Shown piece by piece: positions 43,168 to 51,175 of a stretch of 64,000 nt of DNA (positions are counted from its first letter, which is position 1; each line of letters starts with the position of its first letter). Location: NCBI GenBank assembly GCA_910588955.1, contig CAJURQ010000001.1, positions 186,001 to 250,000 on the forward strand. Direction: 5' to 3'. Under the pieces are notes generated by a model. That model saw only the letters and a program-made list of their open reading frames with translations. It made no database searches and was not told where the DNA came from. Source of the stretch: an uncultured Lachnospiraceae bacterium. GTDB lineage: Bacteria; Bacillota; Clostridia; Lachnospirales; Lachnospiraceae. A program made the position numbers and the translations under genes.

Positions 43168-44883
43168 ATGAATTCATTGTTATTGTTAATCATCTGTATT
43201 GCAATTCTTATCCTCGGTTACATATTCTACGGCGGATGGCTTTGCAAACAATGGGGTGTGGGCGACAGCAAGAAACCGACGCCTGCACACGAGATGGAGG
43301 ACGGTGTGGACTATGTTCCCGCCAAGGCACCCGTGCTGATGGGCCACCACTTTTCATCTATCGCGGGAGCAGGTCCTATCACCGGACCGATCGGCGCGGC
43401 TATGTTCGGCTGGGTTCCCGTTGTGCTCTGGATTCTGGTCGGCGGTATCTTCTTCGGCGGCGTTCATGACTTTGGTGCGCTCTTTGCATCCATCCGTCAT
43501 AAAGGACAGTCCATCGGTGAGATCATCTCCACCAACATGAGCAAGAGAGCGAAGATGCTGTTTACCATCTTTGCGTATCTGACACTGATCCTTGTGGTTG
43601 CGGCATTCGCATCCATCGTGGCGACTACCTTCGGCGCGGTGGTAGATGAGGCGGGTGCAATTGACAAGGCGGCGTCCGCGACCAACGCATCTGTCGCTAT
43701 GGTATCCCTGCTATTTATCGTAATTGCCATCGCTTTTGGTTTTATGGTATACCGCCGCAACGCTTCCATGGCTGTCTCCACGATTCTCGGTGTGGCTGCC
43801 ATTGCACTGTGTATGGTGATCGGCATGAACTTCCATCCGATCTACCTGACCACGAACACATGGATGATCATTGTAGGTATCTATATCGCGATCGCATCCG
43901 TGACGCCGGTATGGATTCTGTTACAGCCCCGTGATTACCTGAGCTCCTTCCTGCTTTACGCAATGCTTGCGGTAGCGCTGGTAGGTGTGGTTATCTCTCA
44001 CGCAGGCATGGGCGGCGCGGACGGTCTTGCCGCTTTCAACGGTTTTGCGGTTGATAACGGAAACGGTATGCAGTATCTGTTCCCCGTGCTCTTTACGACG
44101 GTTGCGTGCGGCGCGATTTCCGGTTTCCATTCCTTGGTGTCTTCTGGAACGACGTCCAAGCAGCTCGACAAGGAGACGGACGCGAAACCCATCGCTTACG
44201 GCGGCATGCTCCTTGAGTGTGTGCTGGCAGTGATCACCGTATGCGCGATCAACTTCGCATATAAGAACGGCATCACCGCAGGCGCGACGGCGATCTTCGC
44301 GGGCGGTATTTCCCAGATGTACGGCAGTATCGCTTCGGAGGGCGTGGTGAAAGTATTGAATACTTTACTGGTATTGACCTACTCCGCATTCTGCCTGACC
44401 TCTCTGGATACGGCGACCCGTCTGGCTCGCTTTATGTTCCAAGAGTTCTTCCTTGAGCCCGGTCAGACTGTGGACGATATCAAGGACGGCTGGAAGAAGA
44501 CACTGGTAAATCCTTATGTTGCGACGATCATCACCGTTATTCTCGGCGTTGCGCTCGGTATGACAGGCTACTCCAAGATCTGGGGTCTGTTCGGCGCTGC
44601 GAACCAGCTCCTTGCAGGTATCGGTCTGCTCGCTGTCGCTACATGGCTTGGCAATGTTGGCAAGAACAATAAGATGTTCCTGTTCCCGATGGGCTTTATG
44701 ATCATCGTTACCATCTGCTCCCTGTGCGTTACCGTTAAGAACCAGATCGGTATCATCTCCGCGGGCGGCGCAGACTGGGGTCCTTACGCGCAGACGATTT
44801 TGGCAGTTCTGCTGATTATATTGGCTATCTTCCTTGTAATCGAGGGTATCCAGACGCTGAGCAAGCAGAAGAAGAAAGCGTAA
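43168..44883 (+). CDS. CstA family carbon starvation/pyruvate or peptide transporter
   Basis: CstA-family proteins import pyruvate or peptides. The 571-residue membrane protein has about 16 helices and the family segments FYGGWLCKQWG, HHFSSIAGAGPITGPI, FGGVHDFGALFASIRHKG, SGFHSLVSSGTTSKQL and LTSLDTATRLARF. It is shorter than E. coli CstA (about 700) but matches the Firmicute form. GGGAGAG precedes the ATG. A strong terminator at 44923 closes the unit. Confidence 0.92.
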   Translation: MNSLLLLIICIAILILGYIFYGGWLCKQWGVGDSKKPTPAHEMEDGVDYVPAKAPVLMGHHFSSIAGAGPITGPIGAAMFGWVPVVLWILVGGIFFGGVHDFGALFASIRHKGQSIGEIISTNMSKRAKMLFTIFAYLTLILVVAAFASIVATTFGAVVDEAGAIDKAASATNASVAMVSLLFIVIAIAFGFMVYRRNASMAVSTILGVAAIALCMVIGMNFHPIYLTTNTWMIIVGIYIAIASVTPVWILLQPRDYLSSFLLYAMLAVALVGVVISHAGMGGADGLAAFNGFAVDNGNGMQYLFPVLFTTVACGAISGFHSLVSSGTTSKQLDKETDAKPIAYGGMLLECVLAVITVCAINFAYKNGITAGATAIFAGGISQMYGSIASEGVVKVLNTLLVLTYSAFCLTSLDTATRLARFMFQEFFLEPGQTVDDIKDGWKKTLVNPYVATIITVILGVALGMTGYSKIWGLFGAANQLLAGIGLLAVATWLGNVGKNNKMFLFPMGFMIIVTICSLCVTVKNQIGIISAGGADWGPYAQTILAVLLIILAIFLVIEGIQTLSKQKKKA

Positions 44884-44922
44884 GACAGAAAATCATTGAG
44901 AAGTGTAATATGAGATTTGCGG

Positions 44923-44950
44923 GAGGGCAGAAGTTTCTGCCCTCTTTTTT
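44923..44950 (+). terminator. intrinsic terminator after cstA-like gene
   Basis: GAGGGCAGAA (44923-44932) and TTCTGCCCTC (44935-44944) followed by six Ts. Confidence 0.85.
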
Positions 44951-45057
44951 CGTTGAGTAATCACTCTATCTTTTTTGACTGGCTGTGCTAGTGTTAAGCT
45001 GTTGATTTCGTTTGAGAGAGGAGTAGTGCAGATAGTCGGAGCGGGACAAACTGCAGA

Positions 45058-45086
45058 TTGCCCTTCGTGATTCGATATGATATAAT
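45058..45086 (+). promoter_or_regulatory. promoter upstream of a broken gene
   Basis: TTGCCC (45058-45063), 17 bases, TATAAT (45081-45086), 48 bases before the ATG at 45134. Confidence 0.45.
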
Positions 45087-45133
45087 TTTTCCCAGTACAA
45101 ACTGACAAATCTCAATTATTAGGGTATTAAGTT

Positions 45134-45502
45134 ATGCTAAAAGATGGTGTTGTCTTACAAGATAGTGGCGATAGGATAGTCGCTAATCAGTACAGCCTTT
45201 GTGAATTGATAAAACACCTATTAACTCATTAAGTAGGCATCTCATACGAAAACGCATCTGAAATGGTATCTCAATCTCATCTTGCAAAACCCATTTCAAG
45301 TGTAATGGATGCTGGATTATTAGGTCATGAGTATCCTTACTATTGGGCAATGAGCCTTTATTATGGCGAAATGTACTGGGAAAAAGGAATACCTGCACAG
45401 CCAAGTGATATTAAAGCTTATTTTGAACTGGAAAACAGTATAATGAAGCACTATAACTTAAATGAACCATTTGAATATGACATAACGAAAAAGCTAAAAT
45501 AG
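45134..45502 (+). pseudogene. AT-rich hypothetical gene interrupted by an in-frame stop
   Basis: From ATG 45134 the frame encodes 32 residues (MLKDGVVLQDSG...), meets TAA at 45230-45232 and then continues open in the same frame for 90 codons (with MVSQSHLAKPISSVMDAG and ending EYDITKKLK). Both halves look protein-like and have the same AT-rich codon use, unlike the neighbours. A single base change would restore a 122-codon gene. The alternative is an independent 79-residue frame from ATG 45263, but that has no ribosome binding site. I do not recognise the family. The sequence from 44951 to 45133 and from 45503 to 45610 shows no gene. Confidence 0.55.
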
Positions 45503-45610
45503 GGCGACGGTTTCTGGTAGCGGTAACGGCTGGAAAGTTCGCTGTGTGGCGGATTGCTCGGAAGGATAAGAGAGAGATTCGGCAAAATCACCGTTTTTAG
45601 TCTTTATTAC

Positions 45611-45639
45611 TTGACTAAATTGTGCAAATTATATATAAT
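45611..45639 (+). promoter_or_regulatory. near-consensus promoter for the cytidylate-kinase-like gene
   Basis: TTGACT (45611-45616), 17 bases, TATAAT (45634-45639). One of the best promoter matches in the window; leader of about 80 bases. Confidence 0.75.
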
Positions 45640-45726
45640 ATATACATCATAAACACATTTCATGCTTTGGCAAAGCTTAGGGGAGCGCGACAGCAGGGGA
45701 TGTATGGACGGAAAGGGGATGTATAT

Positions 45727-46353
45727 ATGAATACGATTATTACGATAGGACGTCAGTTCGGCTCCGGCGGTCGTGAGATCGGCAAGAAGGTAGCGGAGCA
45801 TTTCGGGATTAAGTTTTACGATAAGGATTTGCTTACGAGGGCGGCGAAGGAGAGCGGTTTCTGTGAGGAGATGATTCAGAGTCACGACGAGCGTCCCACC
45901 AATTCTTTTCTCTACAATTTGGTGATGGACACCTATTCTTTTGGCTATAATTCCTCGTCCTTTGTGGATATGCCGATCAGCCACAAGGTATTTCTTGCAC
46001 AGTTTGACACGATCAAGAAGATTGCCAGCGAGGGTCCCTGCGTGATTGTAGGGCGCTGCGCTGACTATGCGCTGCATGATTATCAGAACTGTCTGCATAT
46101 TTTCATCCACGGGGAAGAGAAGTGCAAGGTAAAACGGATTATGGAGCGTTTCGAGGATATCAATACGGAGCAGAAGGCGCTCGATATGATGAACAAGAAG
46201 GATAAGCAGAGGCAGAGTTACTATAACTACTATTCCTCCAAGAAGTGGGGGCGCGTGGACAGCTACGACCTCTCCATCAACAGCAGTATCCTCGGCATTG
46301 ACGGGACGGTGAAGCTGATTACGCAGTTTGTGGAGGATTTTGAAACACGTTAA
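45727..46353 (+). CDS. cytidylate kinase-like family protein
   Basis: The family shares the P-loop nucleoside monophosphate kinase fold with Cmk but its substrate is not established. The 208-residue product begins NTIITIGRQFGSGGREIGKK (P-loop GRQFGSGGREIG), keeps FYDKDLLTRAAKESG, VIVGRCADYAL and RQSYYNYYSSKKWG, characteristic of this subgroup. AAAGGGG lies before ATG 45727; the longer frame from 45622 crosses the promoter. A family A-type hairpin pair follows its stop. Confidence 0.9.
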   Translation: MNTIITIGRQFGSGGREIGKKVAEHFGIKFYDKDLLTRAAKESGFCEEMIQSHDERPTNSFLYNLVMDTYSFGYNSSSFVDMPISHKVFLAQFDTIKKIASEGPCVIVGRCADYALHDYQNCLHIFIHGEEKCKVKRIMERFEDINTEQKALDMMNKKDKQRQSYYNYYSSKKWGRVDSYDLSINSSILGIDGTVKLITQFVEDFETR

Positions 46354-46355
46354 CA

Positions 46356-46396
46356 AATCGAGCTGACGCTCGATTCAGAGAATGCTTCGCATTCTC
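46356..46396. repeat. hybrid palindromic repeat after the kinase-like gene
   Basis: Hairpin 1 of family A, AATCGAGC (46356-46363) / GCTCGATT (46368-46375), is followed by the GAGAATGC (46378-46385) / GCATTCTC (46389-46396) hairpin seen at the end of family C repeats. It shows the hairpins behave as exchangeable modules. Confidence 0.7.
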
Positions 46397-46443
46397 CGCA
46401 TATACTGAGGGAGCGGATTTGACGACCGCTCCCTTTGTCTATC

Positions 46444-46686
46444 TCACTCGCCGCGTTCGCGGTAGTCCTCTGTGCTGTTGTATTTGGTCACGTAGGTCTG
46501 GTAGCCGCTGTGCCTGTCGCGAAGCTCCCGGCGGATCCGGATGCGGTCATAGGAAGCATGGTAATCCCGAACGGAATCCAGCTGCGCGGTATGTTTTTTT
46601 CTCCGTCTTGCCGAATGGCGCATATAGAGAAAGATCAGCACCACCACGACAAGTGTAAATCCAAGGACACTGTACATCGCATTCAC
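46444..46686 (-). CDS. small membrane protein of unknown function
   Basis: An 80-residue protein with one N-terminal membrane helix (about 5-22), then a strongly basic stretch (RHSARRRKKH) and a charged tail with many Arg and Tyr. Starts with GTG at 46686, directly abutting the stop of the AI-2E-family gene, so translation is probably coupled. No family recognised. A shorter form from the ATG four codons in is possible. Confidence 0.5.
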   Translation of the reverse strand: MNAMYSVLGFTLVVVVLIFLYMRHSARRRKKHTAQLDSVRDYHASYDRIRIRRELRDRHSGYQTYVTKYNSTEDYRERGE

Positions 46687-48009
46687 CTAACTTTCTTTGC
46701 CGCCGTCTTTTTTCTCCTGTTTAGAGACGGCAGTTTTGGTTTTGCCAGTTGCTTTTTTCTTGACGGGCGGCACATATTCCGTAAACGCCATAGATTCCTC
46801 GATCCGACCGACTGTCATATAGGGACCGAGATCTGTCGGCAGGTTCTTTTTATGTAAAACCCTGTTGACAAGGGACTTAACGCCTGCATAGAACACCGCA
46901 AAGATCGGCACGCCGACAATCATGCCGAGGACGCCGAAAAGACCGCCGAAAATCGTGATCGAGAAGATAACCCAAAAACCGGAAAGCCCCGTGGAATCTC
47001 CGAGGATCTTCGGACCGAGGATATTGCCGTCAAACTGCTGAAGAACGATAATCAGGATGCCAAAGTAGAGCGCCTGTTTGGGGTCTACCATCAGCACGAG
47101 GAGAGCGCTCGGGATGCCGCCGATCCACGGACCAAAGAAGGGGATCACGTTGGTTACGCCGATAATCATGCTTACCAGAATGGAGTACGGCGTGCCGATA
47201 ATGCTTGTACAAATAAAGCAGATAATGCCTATGATAATGGAGTCCACAATCTTACCGCCGATAAAGCCGATAAACGTACCGTGGACAAAGCGGAAGTTGG
47301 CGACGATCTCATTGCCCGCTTCGCGGTCAAACAGGGCGTAGACGATCTTTTTCGCCTGCCCTGCAAATTTCTCCTTGCTCCCTAACAGATAGACGGAGAT
47401 GATAAACCCGATAATAAGATTCCAGAGCGCCTTGAATACACCGATCACGCCGAGCGATACATTCTTTAATACCTCGTTGATATGGGGCAGGAGATTGGTG
47501 TTCACATACTCCAGAATTTTCGCGGAATACTGGCTGATCAGCGCGTCAACGGTCGCCTCCAGATCCGGATTGTCTTTCAGCAGAAGGAGCGCCCAGTTCG
47601 AGAGGTTGTTGACGTAAATGGGAAACTGGAAAATAATGCTCTGTATGCTGCGGACCACTTCCGGCAGAATCAGCGCAAAGAGTTCGTACAATACAAGAAG
47701 GACAACAACCAGCGTGGCGAGAATGGAACATGCGCGCATCCGTTTTTTCACCTTCGGGGTTACTTCAATGCCGGTCTTTTTGTAGAGCGGTTTCATGATT
47801 TTATTTTCAATGGCATTTAAGATCGGCGTAAACAGGTAGGCGAGTACAAAGCCGTCGATGATCGGCATGGCGATAGTAATAAATTTGTCGAGCACGCCCA
47901 TAAAATTAGAGCCGTGGAAGATGATATAGTAGAAGAGAATCGCTCCCGCCAGCGCCAGAAATCCGGTAATGCCCCAGTATAAGTATTTTTTGTCAAATTT
48001 GAATTTCAT
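46687..48009 (-). CDS. AI-2E family transporter (PerM-like)
   Basis: This family of polytopic membrane proteins was named for autoinducer-2 export, but members also act as ion antiporters; substrate here is unknown. The 440-residue product has about eight helices with the typical large middle loop (about 100-150), FIGGKIVDSIIIGIICF, NVIPFFGPWIGGIPSALL and GLFGVLGMIVGVP. The C-terminus is a Lys-rich tail. The start at 48009 has GGAAAGG eight bases upstream. It forms an operon with the small gene at 46444. Confidence 0.9.
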   Translation of the reverse strand: MKFKFDKKYLYWGITGFLALAGAILFYYIIFHGSNFMGVLDKFITIAMPIIDGFVLAYLFTPILNAIENKIMKPLYKKTGIEVTPKVKKRMRACSILATLVVVLLVLYELFALILPEVVRSIQSIIFQFPIYVNNLSNWALLLLKDNPDLEATVDALISQYSAKILEYVNTNLLPHINEVLKNVSLGVIGVFKALWNLIIGFIISVYLLGSKEKFAGQAKKIVYALFDREAGNEIVANFRFVHGTFIGFIGGKIVDSIIIGIICFICTSIIGTPYSILVSMIIGVTNVIPFFGPWIGGIPSALLVLMVDPKQALYFGILIIVLQQFDGNILGPKILGDSTGLSGFWVIFSITIFGGLFGVLGMIVGVPIFAVFYAGVKSLVNRVLHKKNLPTDLGPYMTVGRIEESMAFTEYVPPVKKKATGKTKTAVSKQEKKDGGKES

Positions 48010-48099
48010 GTACAAAACCTTTCCGATAAAAGATAAATATGGATAAAACAATATATATATTGTATTATAGCAATTCGGAAGGTGGGAAACAAGTTACAA

Positions 48100-48128
48100 T
48101 TGCGAAAAGAACAAATATTCTGTATAAT
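48100..48128 (+). promoter_or_regulatory. promoter for ttcA
   Basis: TTGCGA (48100-48105), 17 bases, TATAAT (48123-48128). Transcription would begin around 48135, exactly where the structured leader element starts. Confidence 0.6.
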
Positions 48129-48259
48129 GTAGAAGTCGCAAAGAAAAACAAGCGGCGCGAAGCGACATTTGTTTTTCTGCGACGATAACGAGCAAATGTC
48201 CGACGCAGGCGGACAGTAAGCGCGGATTTGCGAGTGAGGGTAGAAGTTGCAAAGAAAAT
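48129..48259 (+). repeat. structured leader element flanked by direct repeats, upstream of ttcA
   Basis: A near-identical 19-20 base sequence (GTAGAAGTCGCAAAGAAAA and with one change) occurs at 48129 and 48240, 111 bases apart. Between them is a long hairpin (GTCGCA..GAAAAACAA with TTTGTTTTTCTGCGAC, 48135-48183) and a second one (GCAAAT/ATTTGC with inner GTCCG/CGGAC). It looks like a small inserted palindromic element or a regulatory leader RNA. Confidence 0.55.
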
Positions 48260-48274
48260 AAGGGAAAATCATAC

Positions 48275-49009
48275 ATGAAATTACAGCAGGTATTAAGCCT
48301 TACGAGAAAGGCTGTGGACGATTATCATATGATTGAGGCGGGCGATCACATTGCGGTCGGCATCTCCGGCGGCAAGGACAGCCTGACCCTGCTCTACGCT
48401 CTGCAGGGGCTGCGTCGGTTTTATCCCGCGGCGTTTACGCTCTGCGCGGTGACGGTGGATCTGGGCTTCGGAAATCTGGATTTATCCGAGATTGAAAAGC
48501 TTTGCCGGGAACTGGATGTGCCGTATCATATCGTGAAAACAGATATCGGGAAAATTATCTTTGAGGACAGAAAGGAGTCCAATCCCTGCTCCCTCTGCGC
48601 GAAGATGCGCAAGGGCGCGCTGAACGACGCCATGAAGGCGCTTGGCTGCAATAAGGTGGCGTATGCGCACCACAAGGACGACGTGGTGGAAACGATGATG
48701 ATGTCGCTCATCTATGAGGGCAGGTTTCACACCTTTCGCCCGGTGACTTATCTGGATCGCACAAAGATCACTGTGATCCGTCCGTTAATCTACATGAACG
48801 AGGCGGATGTGGTCGGTTTTGTGCTGAAAAATAACGTTCCCGTGGTCAAGAGCCCATGCCCCGCGGACGGGCATACCAAGCGTGAGACTGTGAAAAATCT
48901 CGTGCAGCAGATCAATCTGGAGGCGCCGGGTGTGAAGGAGCGCATGTTTACGGCAATACTTGGCGGGAAAATCGACGGGTGGGATAAGGCGGAACAGAGC
49001 GGACTGTAA
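48275..49009 (+). CDS. ttcA: TtcA family tRNA 2-thiolation protein (PP-loop ATPase)
   Basis: TtcA-type proteins activate tRNA with ATP and insert sulphur at C32 using an iron-sulphur cluster. The 244-residue product has the PP-loop GISGGKDSLTLLYAL, the cluster Cys pair CSLCAKMRKGAL, AHHKDDVVETMMMSL, and a third Cys in SPCPADGHTKRE. Length fits the short TtcA group. Its promoter and unusual leader are described separately. An xerS-like gene follows 21 bases later. Confidence 0.85.
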   Translation: MKLQQVLSLTRKAVDDYHMIEAGDHIAVGISGGKDSLTLLYALQGLRRFYPAAFTLCAVTVDLGFGNLDLSEIEKLCRELDVPYHIVKTDIGKIIFEDRKESNPCSLCAKMRKGALNDAMKALGCNKVAYAHHKDDVVETMMMSLIYEGRFHTFRPVTYLDRTKITVIRPLIYMNEADVVGFVLKNNVPVVKSPCPADGHTKRETVKNLVQQINLEAPGVKERMFTAILGGKIDGWDKAEQSGL

Positions 49010-49030
49010 GGATAGAAACGGGGAGAGCAT

Positions 49031-50098
49031 ATGGCTGGAAAGAATCGTACTTACCATGAAAAAAGGGAAACCGAATATGTGTTGCAGCTACGGGGGCTTT
49101 TGGAGGAGCTGCCGCCCTATGCGCGGGATTATTTTCGTGCGATCGAGCAGAAGTCAAGCGCAAAGACGAGAATTTCTTATGCCTATGATTTTCAGGTGTT
49201 CCTGCGCTTTTTGATCGAGAAAAACCCGGCTTTGAAGGGAAAGAGTTTGCGGGAAATTACATTCGACGACCTGAATGCGCTGACCGCGCTTGATATCGAG
49301 GAATATCAGGAATATCTGAAGTATTATGAGTCGGAAAACGGGGAACAGAAAAACGGTGCGAACAGCATCGCGAGAAAAATGTCGTCCCTGCGCAGCATGT
49401 TTGACTATTTCTTCAAGAAGGAACTGCTTGCAAAAAATGTGGCGATGCAGGTGGATATGCCAAAGATTCACGAGAAGGCGATCATCCATCTGGAGCCGGA
49501 CGAGGTGGCAATTTTTCTGGACAGTCTGGAAAGCTATGAGAAGGAGCTGACGGGGAAGAAAAAGGATTTTTTCTTAAAGACCAAGGTGCGTGATATCGCC
49601 ATCGTGACCCTGTTTCTCGGCACCGGTATCCGTGTTTCGGAATGTGTCGGACTGGATATCAATGATGTGAATTTCCGGGAAAACAGCATCCGTATTATCC
49701 GAAAAGGCGGCAACGAGGCGGTTCTCTATTTCGGGGATGAAGTGGAAAAGGCACTTTTGGATTACATAGAGGGACCTCGCGCCACCATAGCCGAGCAGGC
49801 GCTTCCCGGGGAAGAAAACGCTTTATTTTTCTCTTTGCAGAAAAAGCGAATCAGCGTGCACGCGGTGGAGAATCTGGTGGAAAAGTACGCGAGGGAGTTC
49901 GTGCCCCAGAAAAAGATCACGCCCCACAAGCTGCGTTCCACCTTCGGCACATCCCTGTATCAGGAAACTGAGGATATCTATCTGGTGGCGGACGTGCTTG
50001 GACATTCGGATGTAGGGACGACCAGAAAGCATTATGCGGCGATTAAGGATCAGAACCGGAGGAAGGCGGCGCGCACCATTAAATTGAGGGACAGTTGA
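49031..50098 (+). CDS. tyrosine recombinase, XerS-like
   Basis: XerS is the single-recombinase chromosome dimer resolution enzyme of streptococci (about 356 residues); this 355-residue product has similar length and N-terminal layout (LLEELPPYARDYFRAIE, then the SAM-like core-binding domain). Catalytic residues are present: Arg in GTGIRVSE, Lys in IRKGG, His-x-x-Arg in HKLRSTFG, His in LGHSDVGTTRKHY and the Tyr nucleophile. No phage genes or attachment repeats are near, so a housekeeping role is more likely than an integrase. No clear dif-like site was recognised next to it. Confidence 0.85.
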   Translation: MAGKNRTYHEKRETEYVLQLRGLLEELPPYARDYFRAIEQKSSAKTRISYAYDFQVFLRFLIEKNPALKGKSLREITFDDLNALTALDIEEYQEYLKYYESENGEQKNGANSIARKMSSLRSMFDYFFKKELLAKNVAMQVDMPKIHEKAIIHLEPDEVAIFLDSLESYEKELTGKKKDFFLKTKVRDIAIVTLFLGTGIRVSECVGLDINDVNFRENSIRIIRKGGNEAVLYFGDEVEKALLDYIEGPRATIAEQALPGEENALFFSLQKKRISVHAVENLVEKYAREFVPQKKITPHKLRSTFGTSLYQETEDIYLVADVLGHSDVGTTRKHYAAIKDQNRRKAARTIKLRDS

Positions 50099-50108
50099 GG
50101 AAAGGCAG

Positions 50109-50762
50109 ATGGAACATTTTTTTCCGGTATTGTTAGAGGAATTTGTCTCTTTCGGATTTTTAGAAAAAGTCCGGGAAAAATTTCATTTTGAAGAGGAACA
50201 GATAGCGCAAATCCGAGAAGTGGCGGAAGAGATGCTGCCCGTGCTGCAAAGAGAAGCCTTTTGGGTGAGAGACGTTTATGAGACAGCCTATGAAAAGGTC
50301 GCAATGTCTCTCGGGCAGGGCGTGGACATTTTGCAGGAGAGATACAGCGAACAGGGGCGGCTGTTACACAGCTATATCGTGGAAGTGCTGGCGGGAGAGC
50401 TGTTGATGCGGGGGTACGACGCGTATAACAGGTACATTGCCGAGCATACCGACTGGCATGTGGCGCGGTATCATTTTCCGGGCAGTGAGGAGGCGTTTCC
50501 GCTCGAAATGCTGCCGGAACTGTTACAAGACCTCACGCAGGAAATCACATGCAATGCGGCTTTCTGCATGATTCCGAAAAAGAGTGTGGTATTTATTTCA
50601 GAGTTGACGCAGGATGAGACGGTGCACTGTCAGGGAATCTGCGTCGGATGCGGGAATGCGGCATGTCCGAATCGGGTCAAAGGGACTCAACGAATAAAAG
50701 AACGAATTGCAGATTTGCCGTTGACCTACGGGTACAGCAGAATTTTTGGAATAAACACATAA
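50109..50762 (+). CDS. MetH activation-domain-like protein
   Basis: The C-terminal part resembles the SAM-binding activation domain of cobalamin-dependent methionine synthase (RYHFPGSEEAFPLE, then FCMIPKKSVVFISEL) and ends with a Cys cluster CVGCGNAACPNR as in stand-alone clostridial members annotated as 'vitamin B12-dependent methionine synthase activation domain'. The 217-residue protein has no cobalamin or folate domains. Its partner may be a MetH encoded elsewhere. It begins 10 bases after the recombinase stop and is followed 15 bases later by a Cys-rich gene. Confidence 0.7.
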   Translation: MEHFFPVLLEEFVSFGFLEKVREKFHFEEEQIAQIREVAEEMLPVLQREAFWVRDVYETAYEKVAMSLGQGVDILQERYSEQGRLLHSYIVEVLAGELLMRGYDAYNRYIAEHTDWHVARYHFPGSEEAFPLEMLPELLQDLTQEITCNAAFCMIPKKSVVFISELTQDETVHCQGICVGCGNAACPNRVKGTQRIKERIADLPLTYGYSRIFGINT

Positions 50763-50777
50763 AAGGTAATACGGAAA

Positions 50778-51020
50778 ATGAAAATAGTAAATTCACATCG
50801 TTTTTTTGAAAATAAGGCGTGTCAGTATTTCCCCTGCCATCAGGGCTTGCAGGATTTTAACTGCCTGTTTTGTTACTGTCCGCTGTACCCACGGGAAAAC
50901 TGTCCGGGGAATCCGTCGTATATTGAAACGGATGGAAAACGGATCAAGGACTGCACGGACTGTACGTTTCCCCATCAGCCGGAAAATTACGATAAAATTT
51001 TGTGTATGCTGAAAGGCTAG
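50778..51020 (+). CDS. cysteine-rich small domain protein
   Basis: An 80-residue protein with ten Cys residues in the pattern CQYFPCH, CLFCYCPLYPRENC, CTDC and C near the end, matching the 'cysteine-rich small domain' family, often found with cobalamin genes and probably metal binding. It follows the MetH activation-like gene, which fits a B12-related pair, though the exact function is unknown. GGTAATACGGAAA precedes the ATG. Confidence 0.75.
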   Translation: MKIVNSHRFFENKACQYFPCHQGLQDFNCLFCYCPLYPRENCPGNPSYIETDGKRIKDCTDCTFPHQPENYDKILCMLKG

Positions 51021-51097
51021 AGGACGTTAAGTATGAGGAATGTTTATGCCGGAAAAGCATGGTGGTAAATGTAAGGAGTGAATCTAATAGGAACGCC

Positions 51098-51139
51098 GTC
51101 CAACTATGAAATAAATGTGTATTTGTTTCATAGTTGGAC
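51098..51139. repeat. perfect 14-base inverted repeat between convergent genes
   Basis: GTCCAACTATGAAA (51098-51111) and TTTCATAGTTGGAC (51126-51139) with a 14-base loop. No T-run on either strand directly after the stem. It marks the border between the ttcA-xerS-B12 genes and the AT-richer accessory block and may be a bidirectional terminator or an insertion scar. Confidence 0.6.
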
Positions 51140-51175
51140 ACACCTCTCATTCATCAATATAGCTGCTAGTCCGCA

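Noticed and set aside
49031..50098. Tyrosine recombinase as a phage or integrative element integrase
   Set aside because: Length and N-terminal layout fit XerS, and there are no phage genes, tRNA target or attachment repeats nearby.
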